Below, piece after piece: positions 23,136-36,900 of a stretch of 64,000 nucleotides of DNA. The first letter of the stretch is position 1. The number at the start of each line of letters is the position of its first letter. Made by a program: the position numbers and the translations under genes. The notes under the pieces are model-generated. The model saw only the letters and a program-made list of their open reading frames with translations. It searched no databases and was not told the origin of the DNA. The stretch is from NCBI GenBank assembly GCA_011634665.1, contig WAEK01000017.1, forward strand, positions 690,001-754,000, written 5' to 3'. This DNA is from Mortierella sp. BCC40632 (taxonomy: Eukaryota; Mortierellomycota; Mortierellomycetes; Mortierellales; Mortierellaceae).

Positions 23136-25233
23136 TAAGGTTGAGAAGAGAGGGTTGTGGGTAGAGGAGAGGAGTGGATAGTGAATGGGCAAGAGTGTAG
23201 GCTGCCAGAGAGTAGGGAGGAGAGGGACGACAAGAGTGGTTTGGTGCCGAGGGACGAGTCCAGGACAAGAGAGAAGAGAGAAGAGAGAGAGAGAGAGAGA
23301 AAGTGAGAGAGGCCAGAGAGGCAGAGAAGGAAAGTGATGGGCAGCGACCGCTCGCATTGAGGCGCCTGTGAGATGTGTGGCAGCGGGAGACCAGAACAGC
23401 GACGCTGATTAGAGCCGGCCTGCTGTCTGTCGAACCGGCACAATGGGCGGGTCCCGACGGACAATCTCTGAATGACCGACAGCCAGTACGATGATACAGA
23501 GATACAGAGGTCAAGTAGGACTATTGCGCTATTCTCCTCGCTCTACTCCCTTAGACGTGCTCGGTTATGCTCATTCTCTGGACCCGGTCGCTCCCTCTGT
23601 CGGACCGTTATCCCTCTCGCTGCTGCACGCTGCACTCGCTCTTTTACAATGACCCCATGTTCAATGGTCCTTTTGCTTGAATGGGCAGCCCATACTGGGA
23701 GAGAGCGCCAGTGCAGGCAAAAGGGAGTGCACGATAAAAATAAGTCGCATCCGGTGCGAGTTGATTCGCCCCGGCGGCACTACGAGCGAGGGGTGTCCTT
23801 TGTGTAGGCAGCACCACGAGCCGTATGCTGGCAGCACCAAAGTCCTTGGCAATAATGAACTGAACCCGTTAGAGCTGCATAAATGCTCCTTTGCCGCTTG
23901 CACACGCGGTCGCATATGATTGCTGGTCTAGATTCTCGTCCTTGGATGCTTCCTTGCTTGTCTGCTTGGCCTACATGTAAGAGTTGCCTTTTTTTATTAT
24001 TACTATTATTTCTGTTGTTATTTGTTTCCTTTCTCCAATCTCACTTTTGGTCGAGTGGATGCAGAAAGTCAGGTAAAACAAGAGGCTCAGGACCACTTCG
24101 TCTAAAAGACTCCGAAGGAAACGAGATACAGACGCCCTTGATGACTGTTAGGATGCCTAGAGTTGAGACTTCATGTTAGTCAACCTTTCAGCCTTGGTTC
24201 ATGAGGTGGCTTCGCGGTGGAAGAACAGCACACGGGCAAAGGGAGAGAGGGAGTCAGAGCGGGAGCCAGAGCGGAGAGCTGAAGTTGACAGAGAGCGAAA
24301 GAGCCTTCACCTGCCGCTGGTAGCACCACAGAACTTTTACGCAGGCCAGGCCGAGCTTCAGGCGGATGTATTCAGGCGCAAGCTGGTCCCCGGGGATGTA
24401 CTGCTTGCCCCGCAGGCTGCCTCTCTGGTCGATGAGCATCGTCAGAGCAACCCAGTGCCATCAAAAAACACCCTTTTACTTCCCTCCTTATCCTGACCCC
24501 GGCATTCGCCCGCCTTTTGGTCTGTCTCCTTAAATAAATAAACACAGACTTCTTGTGCTCTATAGATTCATCATGTCCCTTTATGCCCCTACCCCTCACC
24601 CCTCTCTGTCCCCTTTGACCGATGCTGCCCGCAATTTGCTAAACGGATCGCCCGCAGAGACAACCATTGAGGATAGTCGTATCCTCGCCTGAGAAGGGGT
24701 GGAGGCGCTCGCCATTGAGGCCCTTTTTTAAAAACAACGAGAAATGTGTCTGACTTCCAAGGCTTGCCTAGGTGACTGATTAGCAGATGCCAGTAAAGAT
24801 GTGTAGGAAAGAGCCAATAAGGAGATGGTCGTGACAAAGCAAATGAAATATTCAGTTGTTCTTGGAATCTCTTTCGCCGTCTTTAGAAAGAGCGATCAAT
24901 AACTACACCATCTCCGTTTTCAGGACTTTTTTTTCTTTTTTCCCCTCTTGGGCAGAGGCAATAAGGAGAAAAGTGAAATGCGATCACCTCTGACAGTTCT
25001 CGTGATTTCGCATATCTACCTCATCTAACCCAACAACGACGAGCTTTTCGTGATCGACAAAGAATACAGGGCTGAAAACTAGCTCTTCCGGATCTTGATA
25101 ATGCCCTTATTCCTGATTAATGCGGTAGAGGTGCTCAACTGGATAGGAAGCCTTCTTAGATCCTATTAAGAATACGGGTTGGGATACTTTTCTTTCTGAA
25201 GCAGAGTGCCTAAAGTTAGAGATAGAGGCCCTC

Positions 25234-25270
<37 letters not shown>

Positions 25271-25654
25271 ATAGAGAGAGAGAGAGAGAGAAACAAGGGA
25301 TCGACAGTTATTGAGCGGACATAATCCTAACCTAAATGGAAGTGCGCGTAAAACGGTCCATCTTCAACGACTGAGGAATTTAAAGCGGATTAAGCTTGGT
25401 CCAGGGTCCAGCCTAGAGTCGCACAGCAATTTCGCAATGAGAGCATCATTTCTGAATGAAAAAAAAAAAAAAAAAAAAAGAATACCATTGCCAGTTTTGA
25501 GCCACATTGTCTGTGCTCTCCTTTCTAATTGTCAAAGATGCTTTTTAGCGTGCGTTGACGATTTTTTGTTGAGAGAGCATTAAATAAATACTCTTTTAGG
25601 CGTTTCAAAAGAAAAGGCGGGAGCGAATGATTAAAAGGAAAGAAAGAAAAGAAA

Positions 25655-25691
<37 letters not shown>

Positions 25692-26469
25692 GAAAAACGT
25701 GGGCTAGAAAGGGCCATTGCATCTAAAGTAATAGCTATTTATCCGATGTGGTTACCCGGGACCTATAATTTCTTCTCAACTAGATATCCTCATCTCCGCC
25801 TAGGCAACTCATAGCAAGTGGAATCACACATGGGTCCTTAGTTGTTTGGGCGAAGAAAAAAATGAATAACTGTGCAAGGAGATCCTGATCCACTATGGTG
25901 GTAACAAGAATGGCTGTGCTGCCGCTCGCCTAGTCCGCCACGGGTCTCTCTCTACGCACAACCCTTTCTCTTTTTCTTTCACTCTTTCCTCTCTTTCTCT
26001 CTCTTTCTCTTTCTCTCTCGCCCTTTCTCTCGTCCTCTCTCTTTCTCTGTCGTCCTTTCTCCCTTCTCTCCTCTCCCTTCTTTTTTTTTTGTTCAGTCTC
26101 TTTGCGCGACCTTTTTGCTGTGGTTTTAGAAGCGATTGAAGTGATCACTCCAATGCAGCATCATTGCCAGGACTGGCGTACGCATGTTGGGGGACAAGTA
26201 TGCCCTCTGCCGCGTCGTTCACTTTTTCAATATCTCCAGATGCTTGTCCCTTCCTCTGTATAAGAGGGCGAGGAGTGGATGAAAGAAAGTAAGGGGAGCT
26301 TGGACACTAAGGAGGCGACGAGAAAGTCAAGGACTGTAAGCCAAATGGTCGACCCACCCCTTGGTCCGCCGAAGGCTCCTTTGGACTCCCTGGCCCAGGC
26401 CTACTCTCTCCTTGGTTGTTCTCCGTCTCCTCTCCATCTCTGTTCTGTCACGACAAGGGAAGAGACCCT

Positions 26470-26504
<35 letters not shown>

Positions 26505-28201
26505 ATCCTGCTTCCCCACCCCCAGCCGTCTTGTTTTTCACTATATCCTGCTCCCGCCTTGGATTTTGTTGACCTCCGCTTCGCGAAGGTCTTCCTGTCT
26601 TCTTACTCTATTTTTTTTTTTTTTTTTTTGTTCTCGGCATTCCCCCCCGCCTCCAGGAGAGACATTCCAATCCCCCTAGTCATCTCTCTTTTATTTTCTC
26701 TCTCTTCTTCAGTCTACTACCAAATACAGCAAGGCAGAGCGATGAGCAGGCTTTGGCTGGGGTTCGGAGATACTAGGACATTCGACCGAAAGCAATCGAG
26801 AGGCCTTTTTCTCTTCTTTTCTCTTTTCTTTTTCTGTGCATAGTTGGTGTAGGCACCCGTCTTGTTGGATGCAGCTCTCCTCTGTCCCTTCGATCTTTTG
26901 CCCCTCTCCTCCTCCTTTCACTTTTTCTGTCCACAGGCTGAAAGACGAGGAAGTGTGAGAGGGATTCAGGCGACGGGTGTGTTTCTGAGAGAGTTTGTAG
27001 AGGGTGTGAGTGAGATGTGTACATGTGAGAATGTACTCGCAGGTGATTATTATATTTGGAACATGCACCCATGAGACGCGTACGACGGCAAACAGGTCGG
27101 AGGGAGCAACAACATGGTCCACTAACGGTTACAAAAGTGGCCTCTGCAGCGCAAACACAAACTTTTTCTGCAACAAACGCGACTTTTTATTGCATTCGGG
27201 TATTAAGTGTCCATTGGCGCCACGGCGGTCCCTCTCCCCTCCCCCCAACTCCAACTCATCCTCTCCTCACTTTTTCCTTATTCATCGACCTCTTTATCTC
27301 TTTTATTTTGTTTGGTACTTTCTCTTTGACTCTTTTTACCCGCTCCTTGTCCTACCTTTCCCCCTGGCCACTGTCTATGGTGCCCACCCTGGCTGGGGTT
27401 TAGGCACGAGAACTACGACTCTGGCGTGTTTGTGAGCGATGGAAGCGTCATGCATTCGGGATGTCTCCTTGGTGAGCACGTCCGCGTCCGAGTCCGTTGA
27501 TGTGTATCAAATACGAATACAAGAGTGGGCGTGGATTATCGGGCGGGGTGTGTGGTGGTGTGGTGTTGAGCAAGATGAGGGACCGTTCAGCGTAAAGAGA
27601 GAGAGAGTAAGTGAGAGAGAGTGAGAGTGAGAGCGCGAGAGAGAGACCATGCACTGCACCTACACATGCCGTTCTCTCCTCGCGTCGCATTTCTCCTGTC
27701 TCCAGCCTCTGCTGCCCAGTCGCCCCCTCGCCCCTTTCGCGCCCCCACTTCCCCTCTCTACTTTCTCTTTCTTTCTCTCTGCTTTCTCTTGCTAACACCT
27801 TACTCTTCTATGTCTACCCTTTGTTTTCCCCCACCCCTCTCTTCGCCTCACCATTCCCGTCTGCTGCCAGGTCATTGTCTGGTGGAGACCCTCAGGGCTC
27901 GTAATGGATCCGTCCGCTCTAGCCCGCGAGCCGATCGTAGCCAGTTTATGCGGAAAGAAGCCGGAGAAAGGAATGAGAGAGCAGATGGCAGACACAGTGC
28001 TATGAGAGAACGATGGGATACAACAAGTGCTGGATCGGGCGGGCTCTGACCAGGGCCCTGAGGATTGGGCAGGATAGCCGCTGCAGCGACTGACCGTGTG
28101 TGGGACAGCCGTAAAGCGGGACGGGCCAACAGTGACAGGGAGACATACGGCCAGGAGGACTCGCAGGGAGGCCGAGGGGCCACCGCGCCTGAGAGGATCC
28201 G

Positions 28202-28204
<3 letters not shown>

Positions 28205-28262
<58 letters not shown>
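28205..28262. repeat. (GA)n microsatellite
   Basis: A perfect GA run of about 58 bp, about 2.1 kb upstream of the G-alpha start codon. Confidence 0.9.
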
Positions 28263-28263
<1 letters not shown>

Positions 28264-30343
28264 AAGAGAAAGTGACCCAATGCGGAGAGACCCATTTCAA
28301 ATGCAAAGAGACCAAAGCGGCTTTTGCAGCTGGATTCGATGTTTTTCCTCGCTTTCTCTTCTTCACTTTATCTCTCTTTCTCTTTCTCTCTTTCTCTCTT
28401 GTTCTCTTCCTTTGATCGAGTCTAATCGACCGACCTCATTGCTCATTTATACATCCGCATCTGTCTCGCGCCATTTGCTCCGCCCATTCACCATCTGCAT
28501 CTGTCTCCACTCCGCCGACAACTGGTCCTGCACTTGCTCTCTTCCTCCTCCTTCTTCCCCACCCCTTTCGCCTCTGCACCCTGCCGGCTCTCTCTCTCAT
28601 CTGTCAATCCTGCAGTCTCCCCTATCCTGCTTTAAAAGGTCTCTCCCACACACACACATACACACCTCACTCGTGCGGTCACCCCCCAGGAACAAACGCC
28701 TCCGCCTTGTCCGCCATCGCCTAGCAAGCTCTTCTTTTTTTTAAAAAAAAAAAAAAAAAAAAAAGGTGCGTCCCTTTTGATCTTTGCTCTCTTGCAGTCA
28801 AACATTCCAGAGACATGTTCTCTCGGAGCCCCTCCCAACCCTGGCTCTCGGCTGGCAGTCGGCTGCCCTTTGGGGGTCCGTCTGCACGGCTCCTCGATAT
28901 TCCAGCTATTGTCTTCCACAAGTCCTCCAAATGAGCTATCTGCCTTTGCATTCAAATTTGATCGTTCGGACCACTACCTGGTCCTTGGGTCTTTGGTCTA
29001 GCCCGGTCTGGCCTGGCCCGGCCTAGAAAGTTCCATTCTGTCTGTACCTCTCTCAATGCAACATAGAACCGGTACAGAGGAAGACTTGCTCACACCCTCG
29101 TGGCCAGGGGGCTCGCACTCCAAGGACCCCTGCACTACACCGCGCACATGGCTACTATCTGGGGGGCACGGCCCATAGGCATCTGGTAGACATTGTCTGA
29201 CATACGCGGGTCGTGGGCAGACACCACCCGGCTCTTTTTCCATCTTGTTTTGTCTGTCACTTTGCTCTGCTCTCTATCTCTCTCTCTCTCCACCCCTTTC
29301 GTTCCTTGAAGCGTTGAGCTGCACCTCCTTGCAGAAAGTGTTTTTTTAAACGCATTTTTGCACGCTTCCTTGAGCTTTCTTTTCCTATTCGCCTGCAAAT
29401 CCTTCCATTGCTCGATTGCATCCACAAAATACATCAAATGGCTTATCCTACTCGAATGGCTTGTCATTGGTCCTCATATGGGGGCCTCGGATGGCAGGAG
29501 CGCGAGGGCAGAGTAGAGTAAATGTGCTTGTCCTTTCCTTTCGGTTTTACTTTTGCCTAGGCGGAGACGGGCGCGCATCGCCCAAGGATGGGCGCACTGA
29601 CCAGGTGCCCCGACCTGCATCCGCCCACGCACACAGTGATACAAGGACACGAAGGGCAAAGGACGAAGAGCGCGGAGAGAGGAATCAGCGCCTCTGTCCT
29701 CGCTCTCTTTCTCTGCTCTCCTCTGCTTCTCTTTCTATTTCACTCGTCCCCCCCGACACCATATTATCCCCCTGCCGCATCCCCACGCCATCGTTATTTT
29801 GGGCGCATGGTCTGCGTTTCTGTCTTTCTGGTGTTGCACATCTGGAAATGTAGCGCGATTCTCCTTTGCTCAATCCTTTCTCCATCCTTTTCCCCTTCTC
29901 CTATTCCCCCGCCCTGTGCTTTTATAACTGGTGCTGGTTCATCTCCATGTAAAAATGTAAAAGGAAGAGAAAATCTTCAGGCACCAACGCATCTCTTCTC
30001 CCTCTTTCTTCTCCCTCTTTCTCTCTCTCTCTCTCTCTCTCCCTTCCTCTCTCTCTCTCTCTCTCTTCATACTAAAGTCTCTCTCTTGGCCATCTCCTGA
30101 CCCATTACTAACCCATCTCTACCTCTCCTCTCTACCCAGCCCCAACCAAAAGCGATCCGACATCTCTTCAGGGACAAAGGGAGCCTTATTCAATACTCAC
30201 CCTAATTCATTCTCACACCGCCAGACCCTCCATCTGCAGAAGTCCAGTCCTCTTCTTTCCTTCTTCCCCCCTATACTCTCTTCTTTTCTTCTTATTTCTC
30301 TTCTTCTTCCTCTCCCTCTCCGAAAAAAAGACAATCATTCAAC

Positions 30344-32574
30344 ATGGGTTGCTGCGTCAGCCAAGAAGATAAGGAGGGCCGCAACCGTAATGAGGCCATC
30401 GAGGTTGAACTGCGACGTGACCGCGTGCGGATGCGTAATGAGGTCAAGATGCTCCTGCTCGGTAAGTCTTCTCTTCCCTTTGTTCTTTACGAATCGGGTA
30501 CACGTCGGTGATCTGGTTCGAGAAAAAAAAAAAAAAAGGAAAGGCACGCACTGCGCCCCTGCAGACTATTGTTCCCACAACTGCATCTTTACCAACATCT
30601 TTTTTTTTTTTCCCTCTTCTTCTGTCTTTTGGGGTTTATAGGGGCAGGAGAGTCGGGCAAGTCAACCATTTTGAAGCAGATGAAGTTGATCCACGATGGA
30701 GGATACTCCAAGGAGGAACGCGAGGCATTCAAGGAAATCATCTTCTCCAACACCGCCACAAGGTAAAAAAGAACGTTTGTGTATGGAAAGGTGTGTACCC
30801 GTGTGGCGCACAGCTTCTGGAATCGGAAAAAAGGACATTGGAATAAGAAGTGAAGCAAAAAGAGAACGACAAAAAAAAAAAAAAAAACGCGCCCAGTGGG
30901 CTCCTACCCCAACCCCCTTCTCTTTCGTTCCTCGTTATCGTTCGTTTTTTTATTTGTTTCCTCCCCCCTTGCGTTTCAAAGTGCATGAACAAACAACCAC
31001 CTGCAGCAATTGCTATTGGAACATTGCAAGATGGTTACACGGACCTTTTTTTGCCTGGCTGGCCTTGCATTAGAACAAAGGGGGTGGAGAACCCCGAGAC
31101 GTCTGGCCCATGGACGTTGTTGTTGTTTTTTCTTCCAACAGAAATGGAATGACCCTCACTGATCTGGTGCTCGAGGTAGTCGAGAAAGAAGGGGTAGACG
31201 GAAATCAAGGGGGTTGGGGTTGGGCTCGCGAGGTTGTGACAGAACGCGGGGGGGGGAGAGAGAGAGAGAGGGAAATAATGCACTCAGTACCGCCAACGAC
31301 ATGGATGCTTCTCTCTCACACACGGCTACTTTTCCTTCATACGAATGCCTTCATCAACTGGTTTGGTTACTAAACGTCTACTTGTCTACTTTACTCTTTT
31401 TTCCCTTCCTGAAACGTGATGTGCGTGCGTGTGTGTGTGTGCGTGGGTGGGGGGTCTTTTGAAATAAAAAAAAAAAAAAGCATGCGAGTGATTCTAGAGG
31501 CCATGGACAAGATGGGGCTCCCCCTGTTCCACGAATCGAACCAGGAGCACGCACAGGTGATTATGGCCCAGCCTTCACAAATCGAGAGCGAATATATGCC
31601 GCATGATGCAGCAGTTGCGGTCCAGAACTTGTGGAAGGATCCCAACGTCCAACAAGCATTCCAGCGTAGCCGTGAATACCAGCTGAACGACTCGGCGAAA
31701 TAGTAAGTGTCTATTGTCCATTGGACTCGATCCAAAAAAAAAAAAAAAAAAAAAAAAGAATCAGTCTCCTTTCTTCCTCTAACCCTCTCTGCTCCACTTG
31801 ATTTTGTGGAAAAAAATATATACTCGAATAGCTACTTTGACTCGATTGACCGAATCTCAAAGCCTGCCTATGTCCCAATAGATCAGGATGTGCTTCGATC
31901 GCGTGTCAAGACAACAGGCATTACAGAGACACGGTTCGTGATCGGCGACTTGACATACATGATGTTTGATGTGGGTGGTCAACGGTCGGAACGTAAGAAG
32001 TGGATTCACTGCTTCGAGAACGTGACCGCGATCGTGTTCTTGGTTGCGATTTCCGAATACGATCAACAACTATTTGAAGACGAGACCGTGAACCGAATGC
32101 AGGAAGCCTTGACATTGTTTGATTCGATTTGTAACTCGAGGTGGTTCGTAAAAACGTCCATTATCCTGTTCCTGAACAAGATCGATCGGTTCAAAGAGAA
32201 GTTGCCCATCTCACCCATGAAGGACTTTTTCAGCGACTATGATGGTAAATTGATCAATTTGCAATGTCTTCTTTTTTATTTCCTTCTTTCTTTCTTTTTG
32301 AATGTTGTCTGCACCTCTAAAGAACTTTTTTTTTAAACTTGTCTCTCTTTTTTCCCCCCTCCCCTCCTTAATTTTTATTCTCTTAGGCGGTGATGACTAC
32401 GACCAGGCGTCGCAGTACATCTTGAACCGTTTCGTGAGCCTGAACCAGTCCGACACGAAGCAAATCTATGCGCACTTTACCTGCGCAACTGATACAAGCC
32501 AGATCAAGTTTGTCATGGCTGCCGTCAGCGACATTATTATTCAGACCAATCTCCGAGACTGCGGTCTGCTGTAG
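30344..32574 (+). CDS. Heterotrimeric G-protein alpha subunit, G-alpha-i-like
   Basis: Five exons (30344-30461, 30642-30762, 31481-31702, 31832-32244, 32387-32574) encode 353 aa, the usual length of fungal group I G-alpha. It acts at the plasma membrane downstream of seven-helix receptors. The N-terminus [12 protein letters not shown] supports myristoylation at Gly2 and palmitoylation at Cys3/Cys4. All nucleotide motifs are canonical: GAGESGKST (P-loop), RSRVKTTGI (switch I), [12 protein letters not shown] (switch II), NKID and TCAT. The C-terminus LRDCGLL keeps the Cys that pertussis toxin modifies. Intron 2 is 718 bp and its acceptor follows an A run. A roughly 57-bp A run starts 48 bp after the stop codon. 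A very long gene-free upstream region precedes it. This is the functional counterpart of the divergent G-alpha at the window start. Confidence 0.96.
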
Positions 32575-32622
32575 AGTCTCTCCAAAAAAAAACGAAAAAG
32601 AAAAAGCCCTGACTTGGAGAAG

Positions 32623-32681
<59 letters not shown>

Positions 32682-33644
32682 AAAGAACCACCCAATGAGG
32701 AAGGGGGGAAAGGGGAAAAGAAAAGAAAGAAAGAAAAAGAGAATAGCCGTTTCGTTAGTTTGGTCCGCTCCTTCCATTCTTTTCCCCCTTTGTTCTTCTA
32801 GCCTCTCTAATTACCTTCTCTTCTACATACTATATATACATACATATACCTATCTACCTATCTTTTTTCTTGCTGATCTGATATGCACTTCTTGCTATTC
32901 GATGTCTTGGATTGTTGAAGATACTATTCAACTTTGCTCCATACAAATGCTCAATGATCGTCACGTCGACTCTGTCTTTTAGAGAGAAAGAAAGAGAAGA
33001 CGAGACGAAAGTCTCTCTTAGAGGAGATCAAAAGAACGATAGACTGCAGCAAAAAAAAAAAAAAAAAAAAAACGGCCATCTCCCTGTCTGTCGCTCTACC
33101 CTCGGTCTTCCTATTCGCCGCCTTTTGCCCCTTCTATCCTTTTCTCTCTTCTTTTACCGCCTCCTTGGCGATAGGAGCCCCTTGAGGCCAGAGTAAGGGA
33201 TGGAGATAGCTATACTACTCAACATTCCTTTTTCCTCTCGTTCCCTCTCTCTCGTTCCCTCTCCCTCTTGTCCCCTTCCTCCCAACACGAATCCAACGCT
33301 AATCTAGCTCGATTACCCTCCCCCTCCCCTTCCCTCCTTGCTTTTCCTATTGTATCTTTTCTTTTTCCCCTTTTGACTCACGCACCAGCATAGGTACTTT
33401 ATGCAATGCAGAAGAAGAAGGAAAGCTTCAAAAAAGAGAGAGAGAGAGAGAGAGAGAGAAGGTAGAAGAAGGAACTTTCTCGACAAAAAACCTCGATGGC
33501 TTTTTTTTTTTTTTTTTTCTTGAGTGAAAAGATAGCCGAGACAGAACGGCCTAGAGAAAGGGAGATCCCAGGAAAAAAAAGGAGGGAAAACATTAATCCC
33601 AAAATGAGGCTGGGCTGGGACCTCAGGAGTCAACGTGTCTTTGG

Positions 33645-33675
<31 letters not shown>

Positions 33676-33985
33676 ATGCAGTCAAACACTGCCCGATGGT
33701 TGGAAGTACTCAGAAAGAGACAAGCATCCGCACCAATGAGAGAGGCTATCCTACCGTCTCCCTAGGCAATAAACAACAAGCGCTTAAGTTTTTTTTTTTT
33801 TTTTTTTTTTTTTTTTGGACTGATTCATGTTGCAAGAAAATACCCGATCAGTGGTCGAGAGAAACGAAAACAAAGGGAAAAAAGAAAAAGAGAGGAGAGG
33901 AGACAAGAGTGGTAGTGGTAGTGGTGGGGAAGGACTTCCCTTCTAAAGCTGCTCATTGTTCTTGTATTCTTTCGTTTTTTCATAA
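32575..33985. other. Convergent 3' region between G-alpha and MOT1
   Basis: No gene recognised. It holds A runs (32623-32679, 33050-33071), a T run near 33805 and GA/CT microsatellites (33437-33459, 33650-33674). Confidence 0.6.
32623..32679. repeat. Poly(A) homopolymer, about 57 bp
   Basis: An uninterrupted genomic A run in the probable 3' untranslated region of the G-alpha gene. Confidence 0.85.
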
Positions 33986-36900
33986 TCATTTCAAGCTAGA
34001 GATAAACGAGTCCAGATTGTACTCTTCCTCATACTGCTTCTCATCCCACAGACTCTCCAACGACTCGAGGACATTCTTGGCGGAGGCCTTTTGATCTCCT
34101 CCTCCACCTTCTTCCTGATTACCGGCTCCTGAACCAGCTTTCTTCTTCTTCCGACCACCAGAAGTGTCATCGTCCGTGCTGATCTGGAAGAGATCCAGAA
34201 TTTGGTCCGTGCCCATACTCGAGATACCAGAGTTTTGTTGGTTGATGACAGAGTTGGCAATATTCAATTTGAACTTTTGTAGACTATAAATCAAAACAAA
34301 ACGCGTCATTTAGGGATAGTTAGCAATCAAGGGCAGCTTTCTTGGACAATCATTTGTACAACCGACACGTTCAGACGAGAAAGAGACACTTACCCCATGA
34401 TTTTCTCTTCCAAAGTACCCTTGGAGATCAATCGGTAAACATTCACAACCTTCTTCTGTCCCAAACGATGTGCACGGTCCATCGCTTGCAGATCTTTCAT
34501 CGGGTTCCAGTCATGCTCCACAAAAATGACTGTGTCTGCTCCTGTCAGATTCAGGCCCAATCCTCCGACGTGCGTCGTCAGAAGCAAGACATCAATAGAT
34601 GGATCCGCATTAAACTTTTGAACAATACCATGGCGTCGCGCTGCATCTACACCACCATCCAATCGCATATACGACACTGACGGCAAGTGGGGTTTCAACA
34701 AATCACTTTCAATAATGTCCAACATAGCTTTTTGTTGACAAAAGATAAGCGCGCGATGCTGGCTTACTGCCGACTCACCGCCACTCATCAATGAAGCCTC
34801 CATATCCGCTGCTGCTGCTGCCGATGATCCTGAGTCCGACCCAGAAGCCTTGGCACCAATGCCACAGTCGAGAAGCAGTTGCTTGAGCGCCAGAAGCTTG
34901 GGCGCGAATCCGATATCATGAATTGTCTGGTTGGTGGACTTGAGGTATTTCATTACCTTACCGAATTCTGGATGATTCTGGTTCACTACCAGAAGAGGGT
35001 GATTACAAAGCTTGCGAAGATACTGGAGTGCCTGGAAGATATGAGTGGCCCGCTGTTGAGGTGCAGCAGGCTCTGTCTTGACGCTGTCTGTCAACTCATC
35101 TTCCACACTATGTTTGATCTGAGATTTCGAGAAATCTTCATAGAGCTGCTTCTGAAGGTCACTGAGTTCGCAGTAATAATCCTGGATAATCTTGGGAGGC
35201 AGATCGCTTAGGACATCTTCTTTCAGACGACGCAACAAGAATGGTAGAACCTGCTTATGAAGAGCCTCTAGTGCCAAGACACCTAGAATGAAAAAACAAA
35301 CAAGAATTCGTCAGTATCAATCAGCTCTTATTTTTGAATTGCGATATCAATCCCAAGCAACTATCCATTTTTCATTCATGCTCAGTACCTGCTTCCTGTT
35401 CACGCGAAGAGCTCTTGCAGTCACGGCTAGCCAGAATTGGCTTGCCAAACCGTTCATTAAATTGCTTCTCTGTACCCAAGAAGCCCGGCATCAGGAAATC
35501 AAACAGTGACCACAACTCAAGAACATTGTTCTGAATCGGCGTTCCCGAGAGAATGACTCGATGGTTCGCATGGACCATTTTTACGGCCTTGGTGATCTTG
35601 GTTCGACCATTCTTGATAATATGTCCTTCGTCCAGAATACAATAGTTCCATTGAATCTTCTCTAGGTCCTCAATGTCGTTCCTGACAACATCATAAGACA
35701 TGATCACAACATCATGCTTCGGGATTTGCGACCGTATCCGTTTGCGCTCTGCAGGTCCTCCTGTATACATTATCGGTCTCAGGTTATCGGTGTACTGCAA
35801 AATCTCATGGAACCAATGCCCCGTCAACGTTGGTGGGCACACCACTAGTGAGGGGCAATGCTGGAACTGCGGAAGTCCTGTCTCTCTAAGCTTGGTCTCG
35901 CGATCAAATTGGTCGCTTGCGAGAATACAAATCGACTGTAGAGTCTTTCCTAGACCCATGTCATCGCAAAGTATACCATGGAGCTGATACTTGTTCAGGA
36001 ACGCAAGCCAGTTGACACCCTCTTGCTGGTACTTGCGCAGCTCTGCCTTGATCTTGATGGGGATCTGGTATGACTGCAACTTTTTGCTGTCCAGAAGCTG
36101 CATCAAGAACTGTCGCTCCTCCTCTCGCTGCTTCAACATCTCTGCTGACATTTCTGGAGGATCTGGAATGCCAGCCTCAAGTGGGACGAGCTTAATGAGA
36201 TGAGCGAAGCAATTGGTTGCTACAAGACGGGTTGCCTCGTCTGGATCACTCATGCGTCCGAGAATAGGGACGATCAAAAAGACGACATAGGGTAAGATCT
36301 TGGCGTCCATCATTTGAACAACATCGTTGATCATCTCCACAGCGCCCTGACGACGAATGACATTCACACTATCGCTGAGATAGGGAACCACACGATCAAT
36401 AACCAGATGTAGGCCTGGGACCGTAATAACATTGCAGATGACAGCAAGACTCTTGGAGGCAGCATGTCGAACAACGGTAAATGGTGAGAGAAGAGCTGTT
36501 GCCATATAGGGTAACAGTTCTTGAATAGAGGGATACAGGGTTGTGTCAAGATGTGGCACCAATGTTTTGATTAATTCCAACGCATCAATAATGTCGTGCC
36601 AGTGATCCGACGGCAATCCGGTTGGCTCTGTAATGGGGCCTGGAGTAAAGAAAGAAAGAAAACTGTGTCAGCACACCCTTGAGCCAGTAAATATACCTTA
36701 CGGATATATCACAGAACAGACTAAAAGCAAGACTCGTGATCAACAGTAGACTCTTACCATTCTGGAAGGCACTCTGCAAAGGAGAGCTAATGCACTCCCA
36801 TATCTTGGGCACTGCGATAAACAGGTCAGCCCCGAATCTTTGCGCGAATTCCTTGAATGCCTCCACTGCTCCGCGTCGTGTCAGCTTTGCTTCCTCGTCC

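Larger units (their letters stand above)
22995..30343. other. Long gene-free region upstream of G-alpha
   Basis: About 7.3 kb without a gene I can support. It is full of GA/CT microsatellites (23100-23131, 25661-25689, 26474-26500, 28205-28262, 30017-30065), A runs (25235-25267) and C/T-rich stretches. ORFs on both strands overlap each other and are low complexity. The last ~350 bp is the C/T-rich leader of the G-alpha gene. The rest may be extended regulatory DNA or hold an unrecognised non-coding transcript. Confidence 0.55.

Noticed and set aside
24254..24439. Minus-strand segment beginning MLIDQRGSLRGKQYIPGDQL with a possible donor at its end
   Set aside because: No acceptor or continuation gives a coherent protein, and a plus-strand ORF covers the same DNA.
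24573..24692. 39-codon ORF starting MSLYAPTPHPSLSPLTDAAR
   Set aside because: It looks coding-like but is short, isolated, without recognisable splice partners or family, so chance cannot be excluded.
28201..28262. Possible CRISPR or tandem array suggested by regular repeats
   Set aside because: It is a plain GA dinucleotide microsatellite in a eukaryotic genome, with no spacer structure.
29588..30100. 170-codon plus-strand ORF upstream of G-alpha
   Set aside because: Dominated by C/T-repeat-derived Ser/Leu/Phe/Pro; it is probably leader or promoter sequence.
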